A DNA stretch of 33,494 bases from Chara braunii (taxonomy: Eukaryota > Streptophyta > Charophyceae > Charales > Characeae), in the NCBI GenBank assembly GCA_003427395.1, contig BFEA01000092.1:1544850-1578343 (forward strand), given 5' to 3'. Every line of letters starts with the position of its first letter. The first letter of the stretch is position 1. The position numbers and the translations under genes are program-made. The notes beneath the pieces are model-generated. The model saw nothing but the letters and a program-made list of their open reading frames with translations, was not told where the DNA came from and did no database searches. Positions 9,278 to 19,860 of the stretch are shown one piece after another.

Positions 9278-10480
9278 TTCGCCCGGCCCACCCCTCTCGC
9301 TGATTGTGTGTTCTCTCTACTTCCTCTTCTCCGCCACCCTCCTCATATTCTTCGCGTTCTTCATCGCGCTCCCAATCTTCCTCGCTGTTCTACTCGTTGT
9401 CATCTCCAAAATAATGCGACCCAGCAGGAATGACCAACTCATAGCGCGGCGGGGGGACCAAGGAAACGGGTTCCTTGGTTGATGTTGGTCTACGCTTCAC
9501 AGGGGCTGACGGCACGATTTGCCCGCGACACGGACCTCTCTCCCCGATCTGCCCAGATTTCGGAACTCGTGTTGCAGCAACCGTAGTCCGAAGCGATGGC
9601 GTTGGGCGGACACCTATAATGATTGGTTTCGACGACAGAGCCGCCTCCGCAGCAACCGTAGTCCGAAGCGATGGCGGTGGGCGGGCACCTATAATGATTG
9701 GTTTCGACGACAGAGCCGCCTCCAAAGACGACGAAAGCACGCTTTTCGGTTCAGATATGCGGTCGGAAGCATGCACCACCGGCTCATGCCCTGTGACCAT
9801 ATTTTTGTCGAAGAATGTGAAAACCGCTCGAAGGTCCGGCAACGCCAATTTCTTCGTCCCGGACGGAGCGAAAATGTCATAAAGCTTCTTGTCGTACCCA
9901 GCGTGTTTGGCCCAACGAAGAGCAACGCGTTTGACATTCGCCATCCGCTCACCTCTAGCGTTAAGAACCACTCCAACATGGCGAACTGTGAATTTCCTCC
10001 ACTCCACTTCACCACACCGCCAATCGGAACAATGTTATCTTTGATCACCACGTACAAAACCAGCACACCCGAGGGTTCCCTGATTCCACCCACCCAGTCC
10101 AACATCCAACACCTGTCTTTGTGGTCGACGACAGGAACCTCGTCTCCCACACCTGCAACGGACGTCTCACCATACCTTCTACGCCTGGACACAACGTCCA
10201 TCGTAGATTTCCCCTGCCGACCAGTAGGCTCCTCTTCTCGACCCCTAGCCCCACCAGTCATCAGCACAGCCGAATCCGGTTCCAAACCTCGAACATGGGC
10301 GGAAGGAGTGCCCGTAGAAGGTGCACCCCGCAGCACCGGGGTTCGGTGGCCCTTTGACCCCGGTGTGTCGCCAGCCCCCACCCCAGCCGTTGGTGTCCCC
10401 TTCGGTTTTTTCGGAGACTGCTCCATGATCCCGGAACCAGTACTAGTACGTCGTTTGCTTGGCTTCCCCTCGCGATCCAT
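9278..10480 (-). pseudogene. N-terminal part of the long minus-strand gene
   Basis: An ATG at 10480 opens a Lys/Pro/Gly-rich leader (MDREGKPSKRRTSTGSG), then a compact segment CWMLDWVGGIREPSG, then VLVLYVVIKDNIVPIGGVVK. Near 10005 the coding sense moves one frame to EWRKFTVRHVGVVLNARGER and YDKKLYDIFAPSG. A duplicated 25-residue segment, a TAG at 9390-9392 and an acidic stretch (NSEEDWERDEEREEYEEGGG) follow, before another frame change near 9285 into the ParB-like part. I do not recognise a domain. This is the probable start because no coding-like sequence continues upstream, where a satellite begins. Confidence 0.5.
9579..9728 (-). repeat. Two-copy 75-bp coding duplication
   Basis: AACCGTAGTCCGAAGCGATG begins at 9579 and again at 9654, and the copies differ at only a few bases. 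Seventy-five bp is 25 codons, so the frame is kept (ALSSKPIIIGARPPPSLRTT repeated). Confidence 0.9.
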
Positions 10481-10616
10481 GTCGAGCAGCTAGTCGTAAC
10501 TGAAGAAAATGCACAAGCAAGAAAGCAGTCATTGCTTTGCCAACGTGCAAACACCACAGCACTTGAGAACAAGTATAGACAGGAACACAGAGCAACGGAA
10601 GCGGGCCGCAGCCCGC

Positions 10617-11110
10617 CAGCTCGTCGTCGTTTCACTGTCGTGTCAAACTCGACGGCCGTGCCACGACGTCCTCCAGTACCGTCGAATTCGACACGAGAGC
10701 GACATTGCGGTGTCGTCGTGTCACTATCGTGTCGAACCCGACGGCCGACCAACTCGTCGTCCTACTCGACGTCGAGCTCGGCACTGTGCGGGCTGACCAA
10801 CCGTCGTGTTGGACACGACAGCTAGAATGTTGTCTGTCGTGCGACAGTCGACCAAGCGGCCCTTCATGCACCGTCTGGTCGCCAGATAACAGTGTCCATG
10901 TCGTGTTCGACACGATGGTCGCCAACCGGTGCCTGAAGGGGAGCTGACCGTCGTGTTCAACACGACAGCGACACTGTCGTCTGCCGTTCGACAGTCGACC
11001 ACGTGCCCCTTTGGGCACCGTCTGGCGACCATCGTGCCGAACACGACAGCGACACTGGGGTGTGCTGTGCGACATTTGTCGTGTTCGACACAATGGTCGG
11101 CGGACGGTGC
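10617..11110. repeat. Satellite array A with inverted CGTGTCGAACACG cores
   Basis: Degenerate, CpG-rich repeats in which hairpin-forming cores (arms CGTGT and ACACG around CGA or TCG) recur in both orientations, with blocks such as GTGCCCCTTTGGGCAC. Longer units of about 120-150 bp can be traced by recurring GACAGTCGACCA and CACCGTCTGG. Reading frames through it are artefacts. It sits just upstream of the start of the long minus-strand gene. Confidence 0.75.
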
Positions 11111-11481
11111 CTAAAGGGGCACTTGATCACGAGAACACAAGACAACAGATCGCAGGCACTGGTTAACACGGAGAAACATTGACTGCTGAATGTTTGTGCA
11201 CGCAAGACATCAGAACAACGAGTTTTTTTTCCGAAAGGAAACACAACATGAGAACAACAATCAAACACACGGCTGGCAGCGATGTGTCGGTGTCCACAGC
11301 CAAACCAAAAACACGTGTCATCATTCCCGGGTTGCAATGTATCGAAAAACAATATGAGGACAACAACGTCAACCGTGTGTACTTTTGGCCACTGAACACA
11401 TGATGAGAACAACTAGCAGATACCGCGTATTGTTATCGAAATAACACATTTAGAACAGCAATCGCAATGCGAATTTCACGA
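11111..11481. other. No gene seen
   Basis: Mixed-composition sequence between satellite A and the 87-bp duplication. Stops are frequent on both strands and no motif stands out. Confidence 0.4.
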
Positions 11482-11640
11482 GGCTATCTATTGGCTACGG
11501 GGAACAATGTCGCCGTTGTGGCCATTGCGGCCATTCAGTATGCCGTTTTGGACATTCAGTATGACGAAGGCTATCTACCGACTACGGGGAACAATCCCGC
11601 CGTTGCGGCCATTCAACACGCTAATTGGCGATCCGAAGGT
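11482..11640. repeat. 87-bp tandem duplication
   Basis: GGCTATCTA...CTACGGGGAACAAT...GCGGCCATTCA starts at 11482 and again at 11569. Eighty-seven bp keeps the frame. On the minus strand this follows the Cys-rich pseudogene's frame (ISVLNGRNGGIVPRSR), so it may be its duplicated 3' end. Confidence 0.75.
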
Positions 11641-11733
11641 CAGCTGCTGCGCCGTCTCAGCAAACACCGAAATGTATGTCATTCGCACAAACCCGGAGTT
11701 CCCGACGAGAGAAGCGCCTATAGCATCCCGAAT

Positions 11734-12553
11734 TTAAACGACTTTAGCCTCGACCTCGCGCCATGCGACAACGTCCTCCACCTGGGTACCCACCACGATA
11801 TCCAGTCTCCCATCTACCCTTCTTTGAACTAAACACATATCCCTCCCGGACATAGACAACTCGTTCCTAGACACATACACGACAGCATCGGTCAAGTCTC
11901 TTGCCCTGCTCGAAACGACAATATAGAGAACCCTACAGAAGATAAAGTATGCCAGACGCAATCTCACAGAACAATACGAAACTGCTCCTGGCGACAGACC
12001 GGGAGATCTCAATGGATAATGATCGAGGAACTGAGAATGTCGCGCACAATCGAGTAACTCCTGTTTCATAACACGGCACCAGGTGCGAGGCGAGGTTGTC
12101 ACGTATTTGCAGTCTAAAACCCCGACAACACGGCTTATTTTTAGTTTTTTACACAGTAGCGGCAAGCGCACGGGACGCAGCACATCGAATGGCACGGGAA
12201 TGCATTTGCCGAATTCGAACATATTCACGAACTCATAATCGCACGCCCACGGGCATTTCTCTGTCATGTTCACCCACTCGCACTCCTCCCACGAGTCCAA
12301 ATGTTTGTCGCCAAACGGGAGGATTCTCATCCAAGGGTCGCATTCGAAGTCTTCTAGACAAGCGCCTTCATAGGTTACGCTGCCCTGACATTGCCGGACA
12401 TACAGCGCGCAAGGCGGGAAAGGGTGTGCCTTGCGTGCACGCCAAAGTGTTGGGGTCATATTAGAGATCTCCATAGCAACAGTGAATAGAAGACGCCCTG
12501 CACGGCACAAGGGCAACAGTCAACAGCAGCAATAGAACAACCAATAGCAGCAT
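11734..12553 (-). pseudogene. Secreted Cys-rich protein, frameshifted, family unknown
   Basis: An ATG at 12553 opens a textbook signal peptide (MLLLVVLLLLLTVALVPCRA, then SSIHCCYG). That frame hits a TAA near 12465, but a neighbouring frame immediately offers a Cys-rich segment: ALYVRQCQGSVTYEGACLED, FECDPWMRILPFGDKHLDSW, EECEWVNMTEKCPWACDYEF. Regular Cys spacing and an Asn-Met-Thr glycosylation site suit an extracellular domain. The C-terminal 150 residues have no recognised motif; the frame ends in TAA at 11734 and remains protein-like beyond it. The likely history is a small indel in the first 40 codons. It may be a captured host gene fragment, since secreted proteins are not expected in DNA transposons. 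Function unknown. Confidence 0.45.
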
Positions 12554-12784
12554 AGAACTATTCACCCCGCTCCCCCCAACAATGGAAACAAACCAGGCCG
12601 CACGACAGCACAATGCATAGAATCTACGTGCGCAATCCACGCCCATAATTCCACGCATACAACCCATGCACGATCTTCTAGGACACGACGCACACGGCCC
12701 ATAGCACAGTTAGCACTGCACACAATCATGAACGATTCGATGACATTGCACCACGCACAATCTTGTTCCACTAGAGGACAGGGA
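12554..12784. other. Upstream of the Cys-rich pseudogene, no feature recognised
   Basis: Repeated GCACA and CACGC words. It could hold the promoter of the minus-strand Cys-rich gene; no clear TATA box was found. Confidence 0.3.
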
Positions 12785-13970
12785 AGGATCGTGTTCGACT
12801 CGACGACAGGGCACTCGCCTATCGTGTTCGACTCGACGAACTCAATTGACGATCGTGTTCGACTCGACGATCGTGTTCGGCTCGACGATCGTGTCGAACT
12901 CGACGATCATGTTCGACTCGACGAATGCAATCGACGATCGTGTTCGACTCGACTATCGTGTTCGACTCGACTATCGTGTTCGACTTGACTATCGTGTTAG
13001 ACTTGACGATCGTGTCCGACTCGACGAATGTGTTCGATTCGACGATCGTGTTTGACTCGACTATCGTGTTTGACTCGACGAACGCAATCGACGATCGTAT
13101 TCGACTCGACTATCGTGTTCGACTCGACGATCGTGTTCGACTCGACGATTGTGTTCGACTCAACGATCGTATACGACTCGACGATCGTGTACGACTCGAC
13201 GTGTTCGACTCGCCTATCGTGTTCGACACGACTATAGTGTTCGACTCAACGAACGCAATCGACGATCGTGTTCGACTCGACTATCGTGTACGACTCGACG
13301 ATCGTATCCGACTCGACGATCGTGTTCGACTCGACGATCGTTGTTCGACTCGACTATCGTGTTCGACTATTTGATAGTGTTCGACTCCTCGATAGTGTTC
13401 GACTCGACGATCGGTCACTGTCATGTTCGACTCGACGATCGGTCACTGTCGTGTTCGACTCAACGATCGGGCAGTGTCGTGTTCGACTCAACTATCTTGT
13501 TGGACTCAACGATCGTAGTGTCGTGTTCGACTCAACTATCGTGTTCGACGAGACGACCGGGCAGTATCGTGTTCGACTCGACGATTGGGCAGTGTCTTGT
13601 TCGACTCAACTATCGTCTTCGACTCGACGATCAGGCAGTGTCGTGTTCGACTCGACTATCGTGTTCGACTCGACGATCGGGCAGTATCGTGTTCGACCCG
13701 ACGATCGTGTTCGAGTCGACGATCGGGCACGATCGTGTTCGACTCGACGATCGTGTTTGACTCGACGAGCGTGTTCGACTCGACAAGCAGACATCGGGCG
13801 CGATCGTGTTCGACTCGATTGTCGGGCACTGTCGTGTTCGACTCGACGATCGGGCACGATCGTGTTCGACACGACGATCGGACACGATCGTGTTTGACTC
13901 GACGATCGGGCGCGATAGTGTTCGACTCGACGATCTGGCACGATCGTGTTCGACTCGACGACTGGAAGTG
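12785..13970. repeat. Satellite array B, 18-bp unit
   Basis: The unit is GATCGTGTTCGACTCGAC, repeated for about 1.2 kb with substitutions and small insertions (GCAATCGAC, GGGCACT). Each unit has GATC, TTCGA and about four CpG. After about 13400 the spacing lengthens with inserted GGGCA-type segments. Because 18 is a multiple of three, all frames give hexapeptide repeats and long false reading frames. Confidence 0.95.
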
Positions 13971-14289
13971 CCACGTGGCTTTACGTGGTTGCATCTGGGC
14001 TGCGTGGTTGTGTCCTCACCGTCCGATCCTTCAAACTCGGGGTGCTCTGCTGTGGTTGTGCGTCGCGATCTTGGGCCGTATGTTCGCTCCGTCGTCGCAC
14101 TGAACACGCCTCTCGACAGCGCTGTGGTCCGCCGTCACGTCGAGCAGGTGGTCTGCTATGCACAGACCGAATCCCTGCGCTCCGTTGCCACGCTGTACAC
14201 GAGCCTCCACTGCGCTGCGCTGTGGCACGAGCCTCCGCTGTGCTGCGCTACTGCTGTGTTCCCGAACTGAAACGACAATGGGAACTGGT
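13971..14289. other. Unassigned GC-rich sequence
   Basis: No gene is supported. ACGAGCCTCC(A/G)CTG(C/T)GCTGCGCT appears twice around 14200-14250, a local duplication of about 30 bp. Confidence 0.35.
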
Positions 14290-14430
14290 GGCCCTCCCTC
14301 ATATATATAGTTTTTCAGGAGGGCCCTTCGCGGGCACCTGCTGGCCGTTCGATCCGGGGATACTGACGGTCGGGATGTTCCAATGGGGAGTGGTGGGCCT
14401 GCCTCATATATGTGGTTTTCCAGGTGGGCC
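14290..14430. repeat. Duplicated stem-loop, 106-bp period
   Basis: Copy one has arms GGCCCTCC (14290-14297) and GGAGGGCC (14318-14325) around CATATATATAG. Copy two has GGCCTGCC (14396-14403) and GGTGGGCC (14423-14430) around CATATATGTGG. In RNA the second stem still pairs through two G-U wobbles. The sequence after each copy (GCTGGCC(G/A)T(T/C)CGATCC, GACGGTC) is also shared. Confidence 0.7.
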
Positions 14431-14814
14431 CTCCGTGCGCGCCTGCTGGCCATCCGATCCGCGAATACGGACGGTCCGATCCGGGAATATGGACGGTCGG
14501 GACGATCCAATGACTGCAGTCGGCCGTGATCGTTTTCCCCCCTTGGCCAGAGCGGAGGCGCGGGGATGACGTTCAGCTGCAGAGCAGAAATTCGATTCAC
14601 GCACATGAGTACCCGCGACATTGTGTCATTGTTCGCATTCTGGGAGAATCAGCGCAGTGGTCCGCCAACGTCAACACGACAAGTGCCCCGCTCTCCAGGT
14701 TAGTGCCGCTTCGGCCAACACGCCCCCGCGAGAGAAAGAGAAAATCCTCCGTGGACGGCCGTGTCCAGTGCTGGTTTATCGGTGACGTCAACAAGTTTTC
14801 TCGAACACTTTCAC

Positions 14815-15765
14815 CGCAGTCGTCGTCGTGTCGAACACGATGGTCGACACGGTCTTAGTCGTGTCGAACACGATGGTCGTCGTGTTGAACACGATCGTTG
14901 TCGTGTCCGACACGCTGGTTGTCATGTCAAACACGATGGTCGTCGTGTTGAACACGATCGTNNNNNNNNNNNNNNNNNNNNNNNNNNNNNNNNNNNNNNN
15001 NNNNNNNNNNNNNNNNNNNNNNNNNNNNNNNNNNNNNNNNNNNNNNNNNNNNNNNNNNNNNNNNNNNNNNNNNNNNNNNNNNNNNNNNNNNNNNNNNNNN
15101 NNNNNNNNNNNNNNNNNNNNNNNNNNNNNNNNNNNNNNNNNNNNNNNNNNNNNNNNNNNNNNNNNNNNNNNNNNNNNNNNNNNNNNNNNNNNNNNNAACA
15201 CGATCGTTGTCGTGTCCGACACGCTGGTCGTTGTGTCAAACACGATGGTCGTCGTGTTGAACACGATCGTTGTCGTGTCCGACACGCTGGTCGTCGTGTC
15301 AAACACGCTGGTCGTCGTGTCCGACAAGGTCGTCGTCGTGTCGAACATGATGGTCGTCGTGTCGAACACAATCCTTGTCGTGTCGAACACGCTGGTTGTC
15401 GTGTCGAACACGATCGTCGTCAGGTCGAACACGATCGCCATCGTGTTGAACACGACCGTCGTCGTGTCGAACACGCTCGTCGTCGTGTCCGGCTCGTTGT
15501 CGTGCACGGCCGTCGTCATGACCGACGTTGTGTCGAACACGGCCGTCGTCGTGTCGAACACGACCGCCATCGTATCGAGCACGGCCGTCTTCATCTCCGA
15601 CACGATCGTCGACGATGGTCGTCGTGTCCAACACGATGGTCGTCGGGTCGGACACGGTGGCCGTTGTGCCGAGCACGGTGGTCGTCGTGTCCGCCACGGT
15701 CCAACGCGGTTTTGGTCGTGTCGAACGCCATCACGGTCGTGTCGAACACCCTGCTCTTTTTTGCC
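14815..15765. repeat. Satellite array C, 21-bp unit with 63-bp higher-order period
   Basis: The unit is GTCGTCGTGTCGAACACGATG with variants. In the first part three unit types alternate (GTGTCGAACACGATG, GTGTTGAACACGATC, GTGTCCGACACGCTG), giving a 63-bp higher-order repeat that is still in register after the assembly gap. Towards the right end the units diverge. Frames through the array are artefacts of the 21-bp length. Confidence 0.93.
14962..15196. other. Assembly gap (235 N)
   Basis: A run of N inside satellite C. The real array length is therefore unknown. Confidence 0.99.
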
Positions 15766-16050
15766 ACGACCCCCAACTACGTTTCGACTTGCACAGAGTT
15801 TAGTGCGAGTTGCGCCAGCAGAACATAGTGCCCGGATGACTGTCTTTTGTCTCTTGTAGCACTGACTGCTTGTTGCGAGATTGCACCACGACCCCCACCT
15901 TGTAATATACAATGGAGCTCCCGTCGTGCTGGGCGCGACATTGGCGTTGCCGCAGTCGTTTGCCTTCTCACCCTGGCTATCTGGAAACCCGTCGTGAGCC
16001 GTAGAACGAACTCTGCGCGAATTTTGCTTCGAATCCTCGGAGTCTGGTAC
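15766..16050. other. No gene seen
   Basis: A transition from satellite C into GC-rich sequence. The open minus-strand frame across it has repetitive Arg/Pro/Thr composition and no domain. Confidence 0.35.
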
Positions 16051-16310
16051 CCGGGAATCAAGACGGGGGACCCTTCCGTGTTGGGCAAGGCGGTCGCGTT
16101 GGCACGATGGTTTTCCTGGTCACTCGTGGCAGTTTTCCTGCCCGCTCTTCGTGGGTGGTGAGTACCACGAGTGCCGGGAATCAAGATGGGGGAGCCTTTC
16201 GCGTTGGGCGAGGCGGTCGCTTTGCCACGATGGTACGGTCGCGTTGCCACGATGGTATTCCTGCTCACTCATGGCAGTTTTCATGCCCGCTCTGCGTGGG
16301 TGGTGATTAC
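16051..16310. repeat. About 123-bp tandem duplication
   Basis: CCGGGAATCAAGA(C/T)GGGGGA starts at 16051 and at 16174. Both copies continue with GGTCGC(G/T)TTG, CACGATGGT, CACTC(A/G)TGGCAGTTTTC and GTGGGTGGTGA. The second copy has an extra internal duplication of the GCCACGATGGTA box. Confidence 0.8.
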
Positions 16311-16916
16311 CACGCGTGTCCCAGTCGTTGTAGTTCCTGGAGTAATATAGAATTTTTTTATCAATGCCCTCGTGCCAAGCTGTGTGTTGCGCGCCAGAGT
16401 CTTCGCCGTTCCGCTGTTGGTGCCCGCTGGGTTTTGCACGCCATGGTCTCTGCTTTTCCGAAGCTGGTGCCCGACGTGACATGTCCTGCGTTTCCTGTTG
16501 CTCGTCAAGATCTCCGCCTTTTCAATGTTGTTGCACGCTGTGTTTCCGGTTGCTGGTGCCCCGACTCGACATGTGCTACGCTTCCCACTGTCGTTCGATC
16601 TCCGACTTGGACAGACTCTTTCGCGTGTATTGCGCCTTTGGCACGGATTGGGCCCCGATGACTGGATTGCTGCCCAGATTCCACGGTCGTGTGTTATACT
16701 CTCTCGGATGTTTCCTGTTCCCCTCCGTCCAGTGTAGGGCTGTGTTTCTCAGGGTCATTTATAGGGCTGTGTTTCTCGCTATTGTGTAGGGATGGTTGTC
16801 TGGTCCATTTCATTTGACAGTGGTCCGCTGTTTTGTTGTCGCAGACACGTCTCGTGCATGGCTTGTGGTGTGCATGCTATGCCACGGCAGGCTTGCAGTG
16901 TGTGGCGTCTAATACA
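16311..16916 (+). promoter_or_regulatory. Upstream region of the plus-strand transposon gene
   Basis: No protein domain. Loose 60-80-bp repeats (GCTGGTGCCCGAC, GACATGTCCTGCG and relatives) lie at 16400-16600, and TAGGGCTGTGTTTCTC occurs twice at 16735-16790. Acceptor-like sites (TTTTGTTGTCGCAG near 16846, GGCTTGCAG near 16900) suggest an untranslated first exon and an intron, which I cannot place. The promoter is presumed to lie here or in satellite C. Confidence 0.35.
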
Positions 16917-19745
16917 ATGCTCAATGAGGATTTTCCTCCGCCTCACCTGCCAATGTGTTCACAAGATGTTCGAAGTGGTCACGAACATGTCGATAATGCT
17001 CCGGAATCTCCTGCTCGTAAGAGGTCACGAAATATTGCGTGTGCGGACACTACATGTGAAAGTGCGTATCCCGTCCTTCGATGCCCGGTTCGAACATGTG
17101 ATGCAGAGTGTTGAAGGTCAGGAGGGTAATGTCTCCTCTCCTAACAACGACGCATCCGATGTAGATCGTGTTGTATGGGTGCCGAGGAGTTCACTTCGAG
17201 ATTTCGAGTACACAGGTCTTCTGTTTGGTGAGAGTGATGAAGGTGGTTCAAATTCAAGTGCTTCGGTGTCGTCTAGTGCTGATAGTTCTCCAGATAAAAC
17301 CGATCTTTCGCAAACGTACGTTGACCGGAACAGTGACCACTGTTGTCGAAATGACGATGAGAATTGTGACGTAATCTCTGATTTCGATGACATTTTTCCA
17401 AAACGTCTGTCCTCAGAGAAGCGTCTTTATACTTTTCGTCTCAGAATGCCGCAGTCAAAGAAGATTTTGCAATCAGTTCATAAAAAACTCACCAAAAAAG
17501 CACTGGCGAGTGTGCGTGGGCAAGTTTGCTGTAAGCGAGAGTGTTGCGCTCAAATGACCCTGGACGACATCAAAGTTGTCCGGAGCGATACTACTCTAAG
17601 AACCAGCAGAGCAGGGATGCGTGGTGGGTTGAAACGTTAAAGAGGTTCACCTTCATAGAAAATGAAAAGGAGATTGTTCAACTGGGGAGACGAAAGGTGT
17701 GCATTAGTGCTTGGTGTTTCACACTGGGTGTATGTAGGAATACATTTCTCAAGAAAAAAGTGACTTTGTCAAAAGGCTACAATATGCCGGAGCACGGTAG
17801 TACTGGACTCAGACGCACATCAACAACATATGCGACGATGTACGGGAAACTAAGCTTCTTCGTGCGAGACAAGGGAGATTCCATGCCCAATGACATGAAG
17901 ATCAAAGAGGGGGAATCAAGAGTGGTGTTGAGATTGCCTGCTTGCTATAACAACGTTGATATTTATAAGATGCTAAAGTCGCAATTCGACAACATGGGTG
18001 CTCCTTGTGTTTCTCTCCAAGTTTCTTACAACATGTGGAGAACGCAGTTCTGGCATGTGAAATTCCATGACATTGATCAAAACTTTGCGAAATGCGAGAA
18101 ATGTGTTGAATACAAAGAATCTATCAATTCCGCAAAGTGCATGCGTGTGCGTGAGTACTTTGTTTCGTTACGTGAGAAACACTTGGACTTGCAGCTCCAA
18201 CATCGTGCTGCGTATGAGGTGTGGAAGGATGAGTCGAAGAGACCGGGTTCCAACAGTTTGTGCATCATCATTGACGGCATGGACCAAAGTAGGACCAACA
18301 TTCCACACTTTGGCGGAGAGAACAAATCGAAGGCATTCGCAAATATTCCGATGTTGAAAACGAATCTAACAACTATTATTGCACATGGTCGCTCACCATC
18401 GGTCCATGTTCACACATGGTACCCTTGCTATCCATATGATTCTAATGCTGTAGTGTCATCCATTATGAAAGTTCTCCTCGACATCCAGGCGACGAGCGAC
18501 TTGCCTCCTAAACTGAGGATACAAGCTGACGACTATTGGAGAGAAAACAAAAACAGATACGTTTTGGCACTCGCTACAGCTTTGGTGAAATTTTGCTTCT
18601 TCAAAGAAGTTGAATTCGGTTTTATGTTAGTGGGACACACACATACAGATGTTGATGCCACTTTCAGTCATTTCTCTCGCAAACTGAAAATCAATGATGA
18701 ATATACCATGCTCGACCTCTTCAAGCTCGTTGCCAGTTCTAAAAAAAAACGTCCATCGTGCACATTCATGGATGAAATTGCTGATTGGCGAGCTGCTGTT
18801 AAGACCTTCCTGGTCAAGAGACTGACCGGTCATACTCGTCCACATGCATTTAGGTTTTATATGCAGGATGACAATCCTGTGTTCCAGTGGAAAGAGTATT
18901 GCACTTCTCCTGAATGGTCTGCTCCAGTCTATTACTTTAAACGAGATGGAAACAAAACATATGCTGGACCCGAATGGTCATTCGTGCCATCACCTGTTCC
19001 GCCGTCGGCTTCTCGGCCTACTAAAGATAGGAATTCGGATTTNGAATCGGGAATTGAAGGTGTGAAGACGTTTGTTGGGTGGTTGGAGAACAAGCAACAC
19101 GAGTGGTTGGGAATGAAAGATGAGGTTAGCTTCTCAAAGGAGAGTGCTCTTTCACACTAGAAAACTTTCCTCGAGACAGTCGAGGAGCATTACGGGTCTG
19201 GGTTTGCGAAAACTTCACTCAAGGCTGGCTTCTGACCCTCACAAGACAAAATTAAGAAGGATGATCCAGATGATATTGATATTGTCTTCCTCTTGAAGAG
19301 CAACGAGAATAAGGAGTCGTTGTTCGTTAGACCGGTCAATGAGCGTCCAAAGGCGGAGCTCAACCTAGTTGTGGATGTCGAAAAAGGTCAATTCGTTCTC
19401 TTGCGTCCTTCCCAAGATGATATCGATGAGGGAGTTCCTGTATGGATGGGTAGAGTCATTTACGATGTAGCCAACGATATGAAGTCGTCAACTTTCAATC
19501 ATATTCTTATTGAATATTGGGTGTCAAAACCTATTGCTAAACGTCTTTCTGTGCAATATTCGAACGTATAGAAGAAGACGTGGAAGAAAGACAACACAAC
19601 ATCACAGCAGTGGCAGCATGTAGACTATGTTGTGTGGAGCTGGACATCAAAGACATTGCATTTAGAAAATGAAGTGCACATATCAAAATCGACCAGAGAG
19701 AAGGCCTTGGTATGCCTTTCACTTCCCGATAATGAAGATCAGTAG
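16917..19745 (+). pseudogene. DUF7869-family protein, putative transposase, broken
   Basis: Uncharacterised DUF7869 proteins are widespread in eukaryotic repeat families. An ATG at 16917 opens a Ser/Pro-rich start (SPARKRSRN), and a frame change near 17105 leads to an acidic Ser-rich tract. The basic Cys box VCCKRECCAQMTLDDIKVVR then breaks at about 17581 by one base and resumes as RYYSKNQQSRDAWWVETL. The core has a CEKC zinc-type pair, IIIDGMDQSRT (18264-18296), ADDYWRENKNRYVLALATAL (from 18525) and LVGHTHTDVDATFSHFSRKL (from 18627). The spaced Asp residues look like a DDE/DDD RNase H-fold triad, which is inference. Later stops TAG 19158, TGA 19233 and TAG 19569 interrupt a frame that stays coding-like to TAG 19743. 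One N lies at 19043. Family membership is strong; transposase function is likely, not proven. Confidence 0.8.
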
Positions 19746-19860
19746 GTTTTCAATAGGTTTTGAAGAAAAGTTAATCGTATTTCTTTACACGTATTAGTAC
19801 GTTATTTAGTTGTTATTGAGCTTTCATTTATATATATTTAAACTGTATTTTCATGTGTTG

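Noticed and set aside
12785-13970. CRISPR-like array
   Set aside because: The units are contiguous with no unique spacers, and the context is eukaryotic.
12785-15765. Long open reading frames through satellites B and C, some over 300 codons on both strands
   Set aside because: Unit lengths of 18 and 21 bp keep every frame open and give simple peptide repeats; frames are open on both strands at once, so they are artefacts.
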